64,000 nucleotides of DNA. Source: Moheibacter lacus. Its GTDB lineage: Bacteria > Bacteroidota > Bacteroidia > Flavobacteriales > Weeksellaceae. Made by a program: the position numbers and the translations under genes. The notes below the pieces were generated by a model. That model saw nothing but the letters and a program-made list of their open reading frames with translations. It did no database searches and had not been told where the DNA came from. The stretch covers positions 518,595 to 582,594 of the forward strand of contig NZ_JACDZE010000001.1 in assembly GCF_014042165.1 (NCBI RefSeq). The letters run 5' to 3'. Of the stretch, positions 52,970 to 62,034 are shown one piece after another (the stretch's first letter is position 1; each line of letters begins with the position of its first letter).

Positions 52970-55449
52970 TTCCCTAAAGATAAAAGATTTGCAAACAACC
53001 GATAGGCACCTGAAACACCTTCCGGCAATTCACGGAAGAAACTCAATCCAGTATAAACATAATGACCTTTTCCGTGCTGAGCAACCAGTAAACTCCCTTT
53101 CATAGCCGATTCTCCTTTGTCGTGCATCGATAAAATCAGGGTGAATTCTTTGCTCCATTTGTCCGGAAAATACAATCCGCGTTCCTGCACCCAACCTTCA
53201 AAATCTTGTTGTGTAATTTTATTCGGATAATTTAAAACCGGATGATCTGGCGCTAAAAATTTCACCTCCGAATTTTCGTTCGTCACGCGATCTCGTGAAA
53301 GTTGCAAATCATAAGGCGCTATTTCAGATGTCAAAACCTCGCGAGAAGTATTGTATTGCACTACCAAAGTCCCGCCGTTTTTTACATAATCAAACAAGAT
53401 TTTATTTTTATAAGTCAATTCAGGAATGACATTGAACGCCCGAATTCCCAATACCACTGCATCAAATGCATTTAAATATTCTTCTGTGATATAATTCGGT
53501 TGGATGATCTGCACATCGTAACCGATTTGGCGTAAACTCTGCGGAATTTCATCTCCGGCTCCCATGATGTACCCGATTTTTTCGCCTTTTTTCTGAATGT
53601 CCAATTTGGCAACTTTAGCCGATCCCGGCAAAACCACAAATTGTTCGGGTATATGCGGATAATTGATTTCTACGACTTGATTTGTTATTGTTTTTCCGTC
53701 AATTTCCACTTCGGGAATCAATTCGATTTCGCTTTTTTCGTTTGGAGGTTGCACCTCAAACCAGAAGATTTTTTCTTCGTTTTTTGCCAATTGAACCGAT
53801 TGGTTTTCTGGCGAAATCCTCCAAGCGGAATTCGCTTTCAATTTCAAATTCCCCTTAAGATTTTGACCAAAGGATTTGACTTTTACCGAAACTCTTTTTG
53901 GCTCTCCATTTCCAAACAAAATCACTTTTTCCTGTACCTGAACCGATGCTTTTGGCACAACAGTAAAGGGTTTATACACTTCGCCATCCACCGCATCATT
54001 GTATTTGTAAACGATAGGTTTTTCAAACTCTATTGAATATCCATTGATCGCAATTATAAAAGATACATTATAAGGTAATTCATTTACAGGCTTTCCTATC
54101 AAAGAATTATCAGAAACTTTATATAATCCCTGCGTCCCTTTTTCATTTAACCAATATGGATTTGAAAATGGAGAGTCTGAAGGAATTAAAAAATTTATTT
54201 CATAATTGAACTTTACATTCTCAAATAACACATCATATGGATTTAATGTTTTTTTTAAGGACGGTATTCCTACACTTCTCAACTTTAATTCTAAGTCGCT
54301 TCGGTTGATGGCTTCGATTTTCAATTGGATTTCATCCTGAATGGTTGCCGTTTGCGTATCGGAAACCGCTTCCAAATACAATCCCAAACAAGCGGAAATA
54401 ATCGTTTTGATTTCTTCCGATTTGATTTCTTTCCAATGTTCATTTTCTAATTTTTGAATCATTTGGTATGCTGAAACCAGTTCGGGAACGGATTTAGAAG
54501 GATTTTTAAAGTCAAATTCTCTTTCAACTTTCGCCAACAAATCACCAATCGGTTTTCCTCCTTTCACCCGATTCCAACTCGTGTCGATTCCTTCAAAAAC
54601 ATCTTTTTCGGGTTTTGTTCCTTTCACGATTTCTAAATATTCTTCCGAATTCCCACGCACAGCCGTGTTTCCAAAACCTTGGGATTTATGTTGGCTTCGG
54701 CTTTGTGCTGCAATTTCTTGGTTGCTCACGCCCAAAGTCGGATAAAAAGTTCCGATGTCCAATTTCATCAAATTGGTTTTGTCAACTTGATCAAATTTCT
54801 CTTGACTTCCATAAAAAAACCAAGATTGGTTCCAAAACAAACGTTTTGGCTCCCAGACAGTAACTGTCTTTAGATGTTCAGGGAAACTATTTTTATCCTT
54901 TGCCAAATCAAATGCTTCCACGCTCAACATCGCAGAACCTGTGTGGTGACCGTGTGTGGTGCCGGGCGAACGATGATCAAATCGGTTGATGATCACATCC
55001 GGCTGGAATTTTCGGATGACGTATACTAAATCGCTTAAAACTTCCTGTTTATCCCAAATCGAAAAGGTTTCGTCGGGATGTTTGGAATACCCAAAATCGT
55101 TGGCGCGGGAAAAGAATTGTTCGCCGCCGTCTATTTTCCGTGCCGCCATTAATTCTTCGGTTCGGATGACGCCCAATAATTCCCGTAATTCATTCCCGAT
55201 TAAATTCTGTCCGCCATCACCACGTGTCAACGAAATATAAGCCGTCCGTGCGTGAACGTCATTGGCAAAATAGGAAATCAGATGCGTATTTTCATCGTCA
55301 GGATGCGCTGCCACATAGAGAACCGAACCGAGAAAATTGAGTTTTTGGATGGACTCATAAATTTCTGCTGAATTGGGTTTTTTGGGTGTTTGGGCAAGTA
55401 TGAATTGATTGAAAATAAATAGAATAGCAATAAAATACGACTTCTGCAT
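52966..55449 (-). CDS. Secreted PIG-L/LmbE-family deacetylase with a C-terminal amidotransferase-like domain
   Basis: The 827-residue protein has a signal peptide ending FILAQ. The PIG-L domain (about 35-270) has the zinc motif AAHPDDE, TRGDGGQN, IRTEELMAARKIDG and the later GHHTGSAM histidines. Zinc enzymes of this family remove acetyl groups from N-acetylglucosamine-type sugars. A middle beta-rich part and a C-terminal class I amidotransferase-like domain (about 620-825, VVLGIRAFNV and VKNGGTLVVQYNTS) without its catalytic Cys follow. It opens a coupled operon with a small membrane protein and a symporter. Confidence 0.88.
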   Translation of the reverse strand: MQKSYFIAILFIFNQFILAQTPKKPNSAEIYESIQKLNFLGSVLYVAAHPDDENTHLISYFANDVHARTAYISLTRGDGGQNLIGNELRELLGVIRTEELMAARKIDGGEQFFSRANDFGYSKHPDETFSIWDKQEVLSDLVYVIRKFQPDVIINRFDHRSPGTTHGHHTGSAMLSVEAFDLAKDKNSFPEHLKTVTVWEPKRLFWNQSWFFYGSQEKFDQVDKTNLMKLDIGTFYPTLGVSNQEIAAQSRSQHKSQGFGNTAVRGNSEEYLEIVKGTKPEKDVFEGIDTSWNRVKGGKPIGDLLAKVEREFDFKNPSKSVPELVSAYQMIQKLENEHWKEIKSEEIKTIISACLGLYLEAVSDTQTATIQDEIQLKIEAINRSDLELKLRSVGIPSLKKTLNPYDVLFENVKFNYEINFLIPSDSPFSNPYWLNEKGTQGLYKVSDNSLIGKPVNELPYNVSFIIAINGYSIEFEKPIVYKYNDAVDGEVYKPFTVVPKASVQVQEKVILFGNGEPKRVSVKVKSFGQNLKGNLKLKANSAWRISPENQSVQLAKNEEKIFWFEVQPPNEKSEIELIPEVEIDGKTITNQVVEINYPHIPEQFVVLPGSAKVAKLDIQKKGEKIGYIMGAGDEIPQSLRQIGYDVQIIQPNYITEEYLNAFDAVVLGIRAFNVIPELTYKNKILFDYVKNGGTLVVQYNTSREVLTSEIAPYDLQLSRDRVTNENSEVKFLAPDHPVLNYPNKITQQDFEGWVQERGLYFPDKWSKEFTLILSMHDKGESAMKGSLLVAQHGKGHYVYTGLSFFRELPEGVSGAYRLFANLLSLGK

Positions 55450-55497
55450 TTTAGGTTTTAATTTTTATAGTGCTAAAATTAAGGTTTAAAAAATTAA

Positions 55498-55542
55498 CCA
55501 CAAAGGTCACATCCGCCGCGGCGGACACTAAGTGCACAAAGG
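55498..55542. repeat. CACAAAG repeat split by the TCCGCCGCGGCGGA palindrome
   Basis: CCACAAAGGTCAC and TAAGTGCACAAAGG are parts of a CACAAAG repeat. The palindrome at 55512-55525 with flanks A..CAC is identical to the one in the tRNA array (201-214). Confidence 0.7.
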
Positions 55543-55543
55543 T

Positions 55544-56146
55544 TTAACTTTTTGCATTCCATTCCTCATAAAACCGCTCCAAAAATTCTTCTAAATATCG
55601 ATGTCGTTCTTCAGCGATTTTTTTAGCAGAACTTGTATGCATCAAATCTTTCAATTTCAAGAGTTTATCATAAAAATGCTGAATTGTGCTCGTTTCCGGA
55701 TTTTCAGGATTCCACATTTCCCTTTCTTTGCTTCCACCATATGCAAAACAACGTGCGATTCCGATGGCGCCGATGGCATCCAGTCTGTCGGCGTCCTGAA
55801 CGATTTTGGCTTCGAGCGAAGTCGGCTGATTTCCTTTGCTGAACGAGACTTGAGAGACGATTTCGATGATTTTTTGAATGATTTCATTTGGAATTTCTAA
55901 TTCATTTAGAAAATCGGTAATCAATTCTTCTGATTTGTCTATTCCATCGTTTAATTTGTAATCACCGACATCATGCAGCCAAGCGGCCATTTCGACTAAA
56001 GATTCATCGGCATTTTCTTCTTTGGCAATTCGTTTGGCGGAATTAACTACGCGTTCTATGTGGAAATAATCGTGTCCGGTAGTTTCTCCAGTAAATTGGT
56101 TTTTTATGAATTCTTGTGCAGATTTTAAAATTTCTAATTCATTCAT
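55544..56146 (-). CDS. HD-domain phosphohydrolase
   Basis: The 200-residue protein has the HD-domain metal motif: His in DYFHIERVVNSA, AAWLHDVGDYK (HD), and a late Asp in IVQDADRLDAIGAIGIARCF. It resembles YedJ-type predicted metal-dependent hydrolases acting on nucleotides or other phosphates. Substrate unknown. It is a single gene. Confidence 0.9.
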   Translation of the reverse strand: MNELEILKSAQEFIKNQFTGETTGHDYFHIERVVNSAKRIAKEENADESLVEMAAWLHDVGDYKLNDGIDKSEELITDFLNELEIPNEIIQKIIEIVSQVSFSKGNQPTSLEAKIVQDADRLDAIGAIGIARCFAYGGSKEREMWNPENPETSTIQHFYDKLLKLKDLMHTSSAKKIAEERHRYLEEFLERFYEEWNAKS

Positions 56147-56235
56147 TTATAAAACATTAAGGCATTAGTCATTAAAATTTAGCTTTTAACATTAATAAGA
56201 TTATCTTTACGCAAAAAAAGTAAAAAACTAACACA

Positions 56236-58758
56236 ATGAAACAATTATTTACCTTAATTTTTTCCTTTCCGATTTTAAGTTTTGTAATGGGACAGGATAT
56301 TTCCCTGAATGCACCTACGCATTTAGAGGCAAAAGTTAATTCGAATCAATTCGATGATCAAATTGCGGCTTATGAAGCTTTTTGGGAAAACAGAGATCCC
56401 AATAAAAGAGGGAGTGGATTCAAACAATTTCAAAGATGGAAACAGCTCTGGATGTATGAAGTAAAAGAAGACGGAACACTTCCCACCGCTCAGGAATTAG
56501 CTCAGAGTTGGAATAACTTATTGAAGTTACAACAAAATAAGTTTACGGGTATGAACAATAGTGACTGGACTCCACTGGGGCCTTTTACTCATTCCAATCA
56601 AGGTTCTTGGAGTGCAGGACAAGGTCGTGTAAACATCAGTTTGGTTGATCCAAATGACCCAAATAAATTATTTGTAGGCACACCTGATGGCGGTCTTTGG
56701 GTTTCTCCCGATCATGGAGATTCTTGGGAGCCTTTGACTGAATATTTACCTTCTTTGGGGGTTTCCGGAATTGCGGTAGACTATAACAATTCAGATATTA
56801 TTTATATCGCGACAGGTGATGAAGATGCTTCTGACAGTTATGGAATAGGCGTTTATAAATCTGTAGATGCTGGAGCAACATGGAATCCTACTGGCGTAAC
56901 AATAGAGGGAGGAAGTTCTCTCATGGGAGAAATCTATATGCATCCTGATAATTCCAATATCTTATGGGTTGCCAGTACAGAAGGTTTATTTAAAACAACT
57001 GATGCTGGTACCTCTTGGACCAAAACTCAAGTTGGGAGGATCAAGGAAATCAGGTTAAAGCCGAACAATCCAGATGTTATTTATTTGGTGCAACAAGCAG
57101 GCACAACCATTAATTTATTGAAATCTACTGATGGCGGAAATAGTTTTTCTAATATTCAGGAATTAGCCAATTCCGGCAGAACGGTCATAGATGTAACTGA
57201 CGCTAATCCTGAATATCTCTATGTTTTGGTTTCCAACACCAACGATACTTTTAAACAATTGATGCGTTCAGCGGATTCAGGCGCAACTTTTGAAATAAGA
57301 AACAACACGACCGATATTTATGATGGAAGCCAACAGGCTTGGTTTGATCTAGCTTTGGCAGCATCTGACACAAATGCAGAAATGATTTTCACCGGAACTT
57401 TAAATGTTTGGAAGTCTACCAATGGGGGGACAACTTTCGTAAGAGGAGCGGAATGGAGTGAACCCGACGCTGTAAATTACACGCATGCGGACATTCATGA
57501 TTTAAAATTCTTCAATGATAAATTGTATGTAGGTAGTGACGGAGGAATTTTTATTTCAGATGATAACGGAGCTAGTTTTTCAGATAAAACGAAAAACGGA
57601 TTGAACATAGGTCAGTTTTACCGTATAGATGTTGCTCCTGAAACTTCATCAAAAATCGTTGGTGGTTTACAAGACAACGGCGGTTATGCTTTTGTAGACA
57701 ACAACTGGATTAACTTTTATGGGGCAGATGGAATGGATGCCGCTATCAACCCTACGAATTCCAATCTTTATTATGGTTTCATACAATTTGGGGCTAATAT
57801 GTATCGGTTCAATGCCAGTAACCCAAGTGGAAATGGCCAGTTTATGGCCAATGGACCTGAATCAGGAAACTGGATTACACCATTGGAATATGGAAGCACA
57901 AACATTATGTATGCAGGATATTCAAAACTCTATCGCTCTACCGGAGGAGCTTTTGTAAATTCTTCTTCTACAACTTTTAGTCCGAAATTAGACCATATAA
58001 GAGTAGACCCTACAGACGACAAACGAGTATTGGTGGCCAACATCAACACAGTAAGAATCGCTCAAAACCAAACCAGTTATCCACTTGATTTCACCATACT
58101 CGGTCCTCCTGCTGGTGGTTGGGGCGGATTTATAACAAGCATAGAATTCAATCAAAACAATCCAAACATTTTGTATGCATCCTCTAATAATCGGGTTTTC
58201 AAATCTATGGACAGTGGCGAAACCTGGGAAAATATTACCTATAATTTACCAGTTGACCAATCTAAATATATCGTTGCTCATCAAAAAAATTCGTTAAACA
58301 ATACAATTTATATAGCGACACGAAATGCCGTTTGGTACACAGATGACACATTGGAAGAATGGGTTTTATACAACACCAATTTGCCACACTCAAGAATTAC
58401 AGATCTAGAAATCAACACGGTAGAAGGTCATTTAGTGATTTCAACTTATGGAAGAGGGGTTTGGAGATCTCCTGTTACCGAAACCAGTTTATCTGTAGAA
58501 GAAGTTTACGGCAATGACAATAGCGCACTGATTTATCCCAATCCGGTGTCAAACGGAAAAGCTAAATTAAGTATGCTGATTGAAGAGCCTGCTGATGTGA
58601 CTATCCATTCAATTGATGGGAAATTAGTTAAAAAACGAACTTATCCTAAAATTGACAACCAAACAGATTTGGATTTCTCCGGTTTGTCAAAAGGAACCTA
58701 TGTGGTTACGATCAAATCAGAAAAACATTTGATCCGTAAAAAAGTATTGATTAAGTAA
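56236..58758 (+). CDS. T9SS-secreted VPS10/BNR-repeat protein
   Basis: The 840-residue protein has a signal peptide ending VMGQ, a linker, then repeated sialidase/sortilin-type BNR motifs such as SPDHGDSWEP, SVDAGATWNP, TTDAGTSWTK, STDGGNSF, SDDNGASF and SMDSGETWEN that form a beta propeller. The last 75 residues (IYPNPVSNGKAKLS to a basic end) form a T9SS type A sorting tail. It is exported to the surface or medium; propellers of this kind bind or cut glycans or proteins. No catalytic residues can be assigned. Confidence 0.88.
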   Translation: MKQLFTLIFSFPILSFVMGQDISLNAPTHLEAKVNSNQFDDQIAAYEAFWENRDPNKRGSGFKQFQRWKQLWMYEVKEDGTLPTAQELAQSWNNLLKLQQNKFTGMNNSDWTPLGPFTHSNQGSWSAGQGRVNISLVDPNDPNKLFVGTPDGGLWVSPDHGDSWEPLTEYLPSLGVSGIAVDYNNSDIIYIATGDEDASDSYGIGVYKSVDAGATWNPTGVTIEGGSSLMGEIYMHPDNSNILWVASTEGLFKTTDAGTSWTKTQVGRIKEIRLKPNNPDVIYLVQQAGTTINLLKSTDGGNSFSNIQELANSGRTVIDVTDANPEYLYVLVSNTNDTFKQLMRSADSGATFEIRNNTTDIYDGSQQAWFDLALAASDTNAEMIFTGTLNVWKSTNGGTTFVRGAEWSEPDAVNYTHADIHDLKFFNDKLYVGSDGGIFISDDNGASFSDKTKNGLNIGQFYRIDVAPETSSKIVGGLQDNGGYAFVDNNWINFYGADGMDAAINPTNSNLYYGFIQFGANMYRFNASNPSGNGQFMANGPESGNWITPLEYGSTNIMYAGYSKLYRSTGGAFVNSSSTTFSPKLDHIRVDPTDDKRVLVANINTVRIAQNQTSYPLDFTILGPPAGGWGGFITSIEFNQNNPNILYASSNNRVFKSMDSGETWENITYNLPVDQSKYIVAHQKNSLNNTIYIATRNAVWYTDDTLEEWVLYNTNLPHSRITDLEINTVEGHLVISTYGRGVWRSPVTETSLSVEEVYGNDNSALIYPNPVSNGKAKLSMLIEEPADVTIHSIDGKLVKKRTYPKIDNQTDLDFSGLSKGTYVVTIKSEKHLIRKKVLIK

Positions 58759-58780
58759 GAATTATATTCAATATGATAAG

Positions 58781-58814
58781 AAAGGCTGTTTCAGTAATTT
58801 AGAAACAGCCTTTT
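58781..58814 (+). terminator. Terminator of the BNR-repeat gene
   Basis: AAAGGCTGTTTC and GAAACAGCCTTT form a perfect 12-bp stem with a 9-base loop followed by TATTTTAT. Confidence 0.85.
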
Positions 58815-58871
58815 ATTTTATCAACTATCGGTCAAATTATCCTTTTTAAATCGAAATCATCTTCCAAGTCA

Positions 58872-59375
58872 TTATTTAACTTTCTCCCAATTCTGGTTCT
58901 CTCTCAACGCCAAAAACAATTGGTACAATTCTTCCAATTCAGGCGTACCCATCATTCCATAGTCCGTGATTGTCTTTTCCTTTCCACCATCATAAATGAT
59001 TTTTAAATTGGCCGTCTGAACATCAGTATACTTTACCCGATAATTATCTTGAAGCGCAGGAAAATCCATTTCGTTTAACTTTTTTAAAATGAGGTCAAAA
59101 TCATTTTCATTGATTTTACCAGTAAAAGTTCCTTCCGGGCTTGGAGAACCAAATTCTTTGCTGAAGTTAAACCGGATGGCTTCATAAACCGCCGATCGGT
59201 TTTTGTCCATCTCGATTTTAAATTGCGGACAAGTTCCGAAACAAACAGAAGTGAAATACTCTATTCGCTCGATATCGTATTTCATGTTTGAGCTTGATGC
59301 GGTTTTTTTTGTGGATTCACACGAAAATAAAAAACCCAAAATCAGCATTCCCAGAAAAAAATATTTTTTTTTCAT
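58872..59375 (-). CDS. DUF6438 lipoprotein
   Basis: From ATG at 59375 the protein has 167 residues with a lipoprotein signal peptide MKKKYFFLGMLILGFLFSC. An AAGGAA lies just before this ATG, and an upstream ATG at 59462 would bury the signal, so I prefer the shorter form. The mature part has ERIEYFTSVCFGTCPQFKIEM, the hallmark of DUF6438, and TVTDYG-like KTITDYGMMGTPELEELY. Function is unknown. Confidence 0.82.
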   Translation of the reverse strand: MKKKYFFLGMLILGFLFSCESTKKTASSSNMKYDIERIEYFTSVCFGTCPQFKIEMDKNRSAVYEAIRFNFSKEFGSPSPEGTFTGKINENDFDLILKKLNEMDFPALQDNYRVKYTDVQTANLKIIYDGGKEKTITDYGMMGTPELEELYQLFLALRENQNWEKVK

Positions 59376-59561
59376 TTCCTTAAATTTTACACAAATTAAT
59401 TCCATTTTATTTCGGTCAAGATACTTCATTTTCATAAATCTAACGAAATTCCCTACCATCATCCTAAAATTGACGTTTCCTTATATTTCTTCTTCATTCA
59501 ATTTGGTTCAAAAGTTCAATTCTACTAAAAAAGAAATAAGTTTGTGAACTAAATAAAAAAC

Positions 59562-61946
59562 GTGAAAACTTTACTGGCATTAATTTGTTTGATAATCGGA
59601 ATTATTTCATCCGCCCAAACCATCCTTGACAAAGAATCAAAACAACCTATTCCCGACGCGGAAGTAACAGTCGGAAATGCTTCTGCCATCACAGATGAAA
59701 ACGGAAATTTTTCGTTGGACATAAAAGAAGAAGATGAAATTATCATATCCGCCGAAAACTATCCGGTAGTCAAAACATCCTTAAAAAAATTTGAAAATGG
59801 GATCTATTATTTAAGTGCTCATTTTGTAGAATTGGAAAATATAGTCATTACGCCCAATCGTTGGGCAAACCAACTATCCGATTCACCCAATAAAGTAATC
59901 TCCATTTCGACTCAGGAAATTGAACTACCAAATCCACAAACCGTGGCTGATTTATTGAATGAAAAAACGGAGGTTTTTGTTCAAAAAAGCCAATTGGGAG
60001 GAGGAAGCCCTATGATTCGCGGATTCTCAACCAATCGGGTTTTGATTTCAGTGGACGGAGTGCGCATGAACAATGCGATTTTTAGAAGTGGAAACCTGCA
60101 AAATGTAATCGCACTGGATGCAAATGCCCTTCAATCGGTGGAAGTGATGTTGGGACCCGGTTCTCTCCTATACGGAAGTGATGCAATCGGTGGCGTAATG
60201 GGCTTTTATACCTTGACGCCTCAATTTTCCACTCAAGATAAATTTATGGCCAATGGTTCTTTGATGACGCGTTATTCTACTGCGAACAATGAAAAAACTG
60301 CGCATGCTCATTTTAACCTAGCGGGAAGAAAATTTTCCTCTCTTACTAGTTTTAGTTTTTCCGATTTTGACGATCTTAAAATGGGAACACACGGTCCGGA
60401 AGAATATTTGAGAAATCATTATGTAATTCGTGAAAATGGAGAGGACATTCAAGTCGACAACGAAGATCCGAGAAAACAGGTCGGAAGCGGATATGAACAA
60501 TATAACGTTATGCAAAAATTTCGGTATAAGCCCAATTCTTCTTGGGATTTGAATTATGGATTCCATTATTCCACTACTTCAGACGTTCCGCGATATGACC
60601 GTTTGATCCGTTACCGAAATGAAAATTTGCGTTCTGCCGAATGGTATTATGGTCCTCAAACATGGATGATGAACCATTTTTCAGTCGAACACAAAGCCGA
60701 AAAAGGATTTTATAATGATGTAAAACTCAATCTGGCGCATCAGTTTTTTGAAGAAAGCCGCCATGACCGGAATTTCGGGAATGAGGAAAGAACCGATCAG
60801 ACTGAAAAAGTCAATGTTTATTCGGCTAATTTGGATTTCTTAAAATTCATCAATTCAAAAAATACTTTGTATTATGGAATCGAAACCTTATTCAACAAAG
60901 TAAATTCAACCGGGAAAATCACGGATATTGTTGACGGAAATCAAGAAGAATTTTCTTCCCGTTATCCGGACGGAGCGACCTGGAATTCGTATGCGGCTTA
61001 TATTTCTTACGAATTCAAACCCATAGAAAAAATCACCATTCAAGGAGGATTACGGTACAATTATGTTTCTTCATTGTCTAAATTTAATTCGCAGTTTTAT
61101 GACTTTCCGTTTACCGAAGCCAAAATAGAAACCGGCGCTTTGACGGGAAACATCGGACTGAATTACCATCCTACCAAAAAAACGGAACTTCGCGCAGTAT
61201 TTTCAACCGGCTTCCGTGCTCCTAACATAGACGACATCGGAAAAATATTTGATTCTGAGCCCGGAGCAGTCGTCATTCCCAATCCGGATTTGGAGCATGA
61301 ATATGTTTATAACGGTGAGATCGGAATGAGTCAAAAATTGGGGAATTTTGCAAAACTGGATGTTTCTGTTTTTTATACGGATTTAAAAAATGCATTGGTC
61401 AGAAGAGATTTTACTTTAAATGGGCAGGATTCCATCGTTTATGCTGGCGAAATGAGCCGTGTCCAAGCGATTCAAAATGCGGCCAAAGCTTATGCTTATG
61501 GAGTGGAAGTCAGTTTGGAATTCTATTTCACCCAAAAATTGATGATGAAAAATTCGGTCAACTATCAGAAAGGAAAAGAAGAATTGGACAACGGAGATGA
61601 AGCTCCGCTACGCCATATTGCTCCTTTGTTGGTCAAAAGCGGAATCACCTACCAAACCAAAAAGTTCAGAACGGAATTGTACATGATGTACAACGGAGAA
61701 ATTTCCAATGCGGATTTGGCGCCATCCGAGCAAGAAAAGGACTATATGTATGCGATAGATGAGAATGGAAATCCTTATTCACCTTCTTGGTACACCTTAA
61801 ATCTCAAAGGAATTTATGATGTCAATTCTTCATTGAGCATATCAGCAGGTTGGGAAAACATGACGAATGAGCGATACAGACCTTATTCGTCCGGAATAGT
61901 TGCGGCAGGAAGCAATTTAATTTTGGCGGTGAGGTTTGATTTTTAA
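59562..61946 (+). CDS. TonB-dependent outer-membrane receptor, haem/haemoglobin-like
   Basis: The 794-residue protein begins with GTG and a signal peptide ending IISSAQ. A carboxypeptidase-like domain (about 20-90) precedes the plug (about 105-215), with GGSPMIRGFSTNRVLISVDG and VRMNNAIFRSGNLQNV, which resembles haem and haemoglobin receptors such as HmuR. The 22-strand barrel ends in LILAVRFDF with the terminal aromatic. It would import haem or another chelate using TonB energy. No ABC or haemophore genes lie next to it. No ATG is available near the start. Confidence 0.9.
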   Translation: MKTLLALICLIIGIISSAQTILDKESKQPIPDAEVTVGNASAITDENGNFSLDIKEEDEIIISAENYPVVKTSLKKFENGIYYLSAHFVELENIVITPNRWANQLSDSPNKVISISTQEIELPNPQTVADLLNEKTEVFVQKSQLGGGSPMIRGFSTNRVLISVDGVRMNNAIFRSGNLQNVIALDANALQSVEVMLGPGSLLYGSDAIGGVMGFYTLTPQFSTQDKFMANGSLMTRYSTANNEKTAHAHFNLAGRKFSSLTSFSFSDFDDLKMGTHGPEEYLRNHYVIRENGEDIQVDNEDPRKQVGSGYEQYNVMQKFRYKPNSSWDLNYGFHYSTTSDVPRYDRLIRYRNENLRSAEWYYGPQTWMMNHFSVEHKAEKGFYNDVKLNLAHQFFEESRHDRNFGNEERTDQTEKVNVYSANLDFLKFINSKNTLYYGIETLFNKVNSTGKITDIVDGNQEEFSSRYPDGATWNSYAAYISYEFKPIEKITIQGGLRYNYVSSLSKFNSQFYDFPFTEAKIETGALTGNIGLNYHPTKKTELRAVFSTGFRAPNIDDIGKIFDSEPGAVVIPNPDLEHEYVYNGEIGMSQKLGNFAKLDVSVFYTDLKNALVRRDFTLNGQDSIVYAGEMSRVQAIQNAAKAYAYGVEVSLEFYFTQKLMMKNSVNYQKGKEELDNGDEAPLRHIAPLLVKSGITYQTKKFRTELYMMYNGEISNADLAPSEQEKDYMYAIDENGNPYSPSWYTLNLKGIYDVNSSLSISAGWENMTNERYRPYSSGIVAAGSNLILAVRFDF

Positions 61947-62034
61947 GAAGATTTGTTGAGAATGAACTTAGAAGAAGCGCAGTACAGCATCCTGAGCTAT
62001 AAAACTGAATAATTTAGAATTAAATCAAGCTTCC

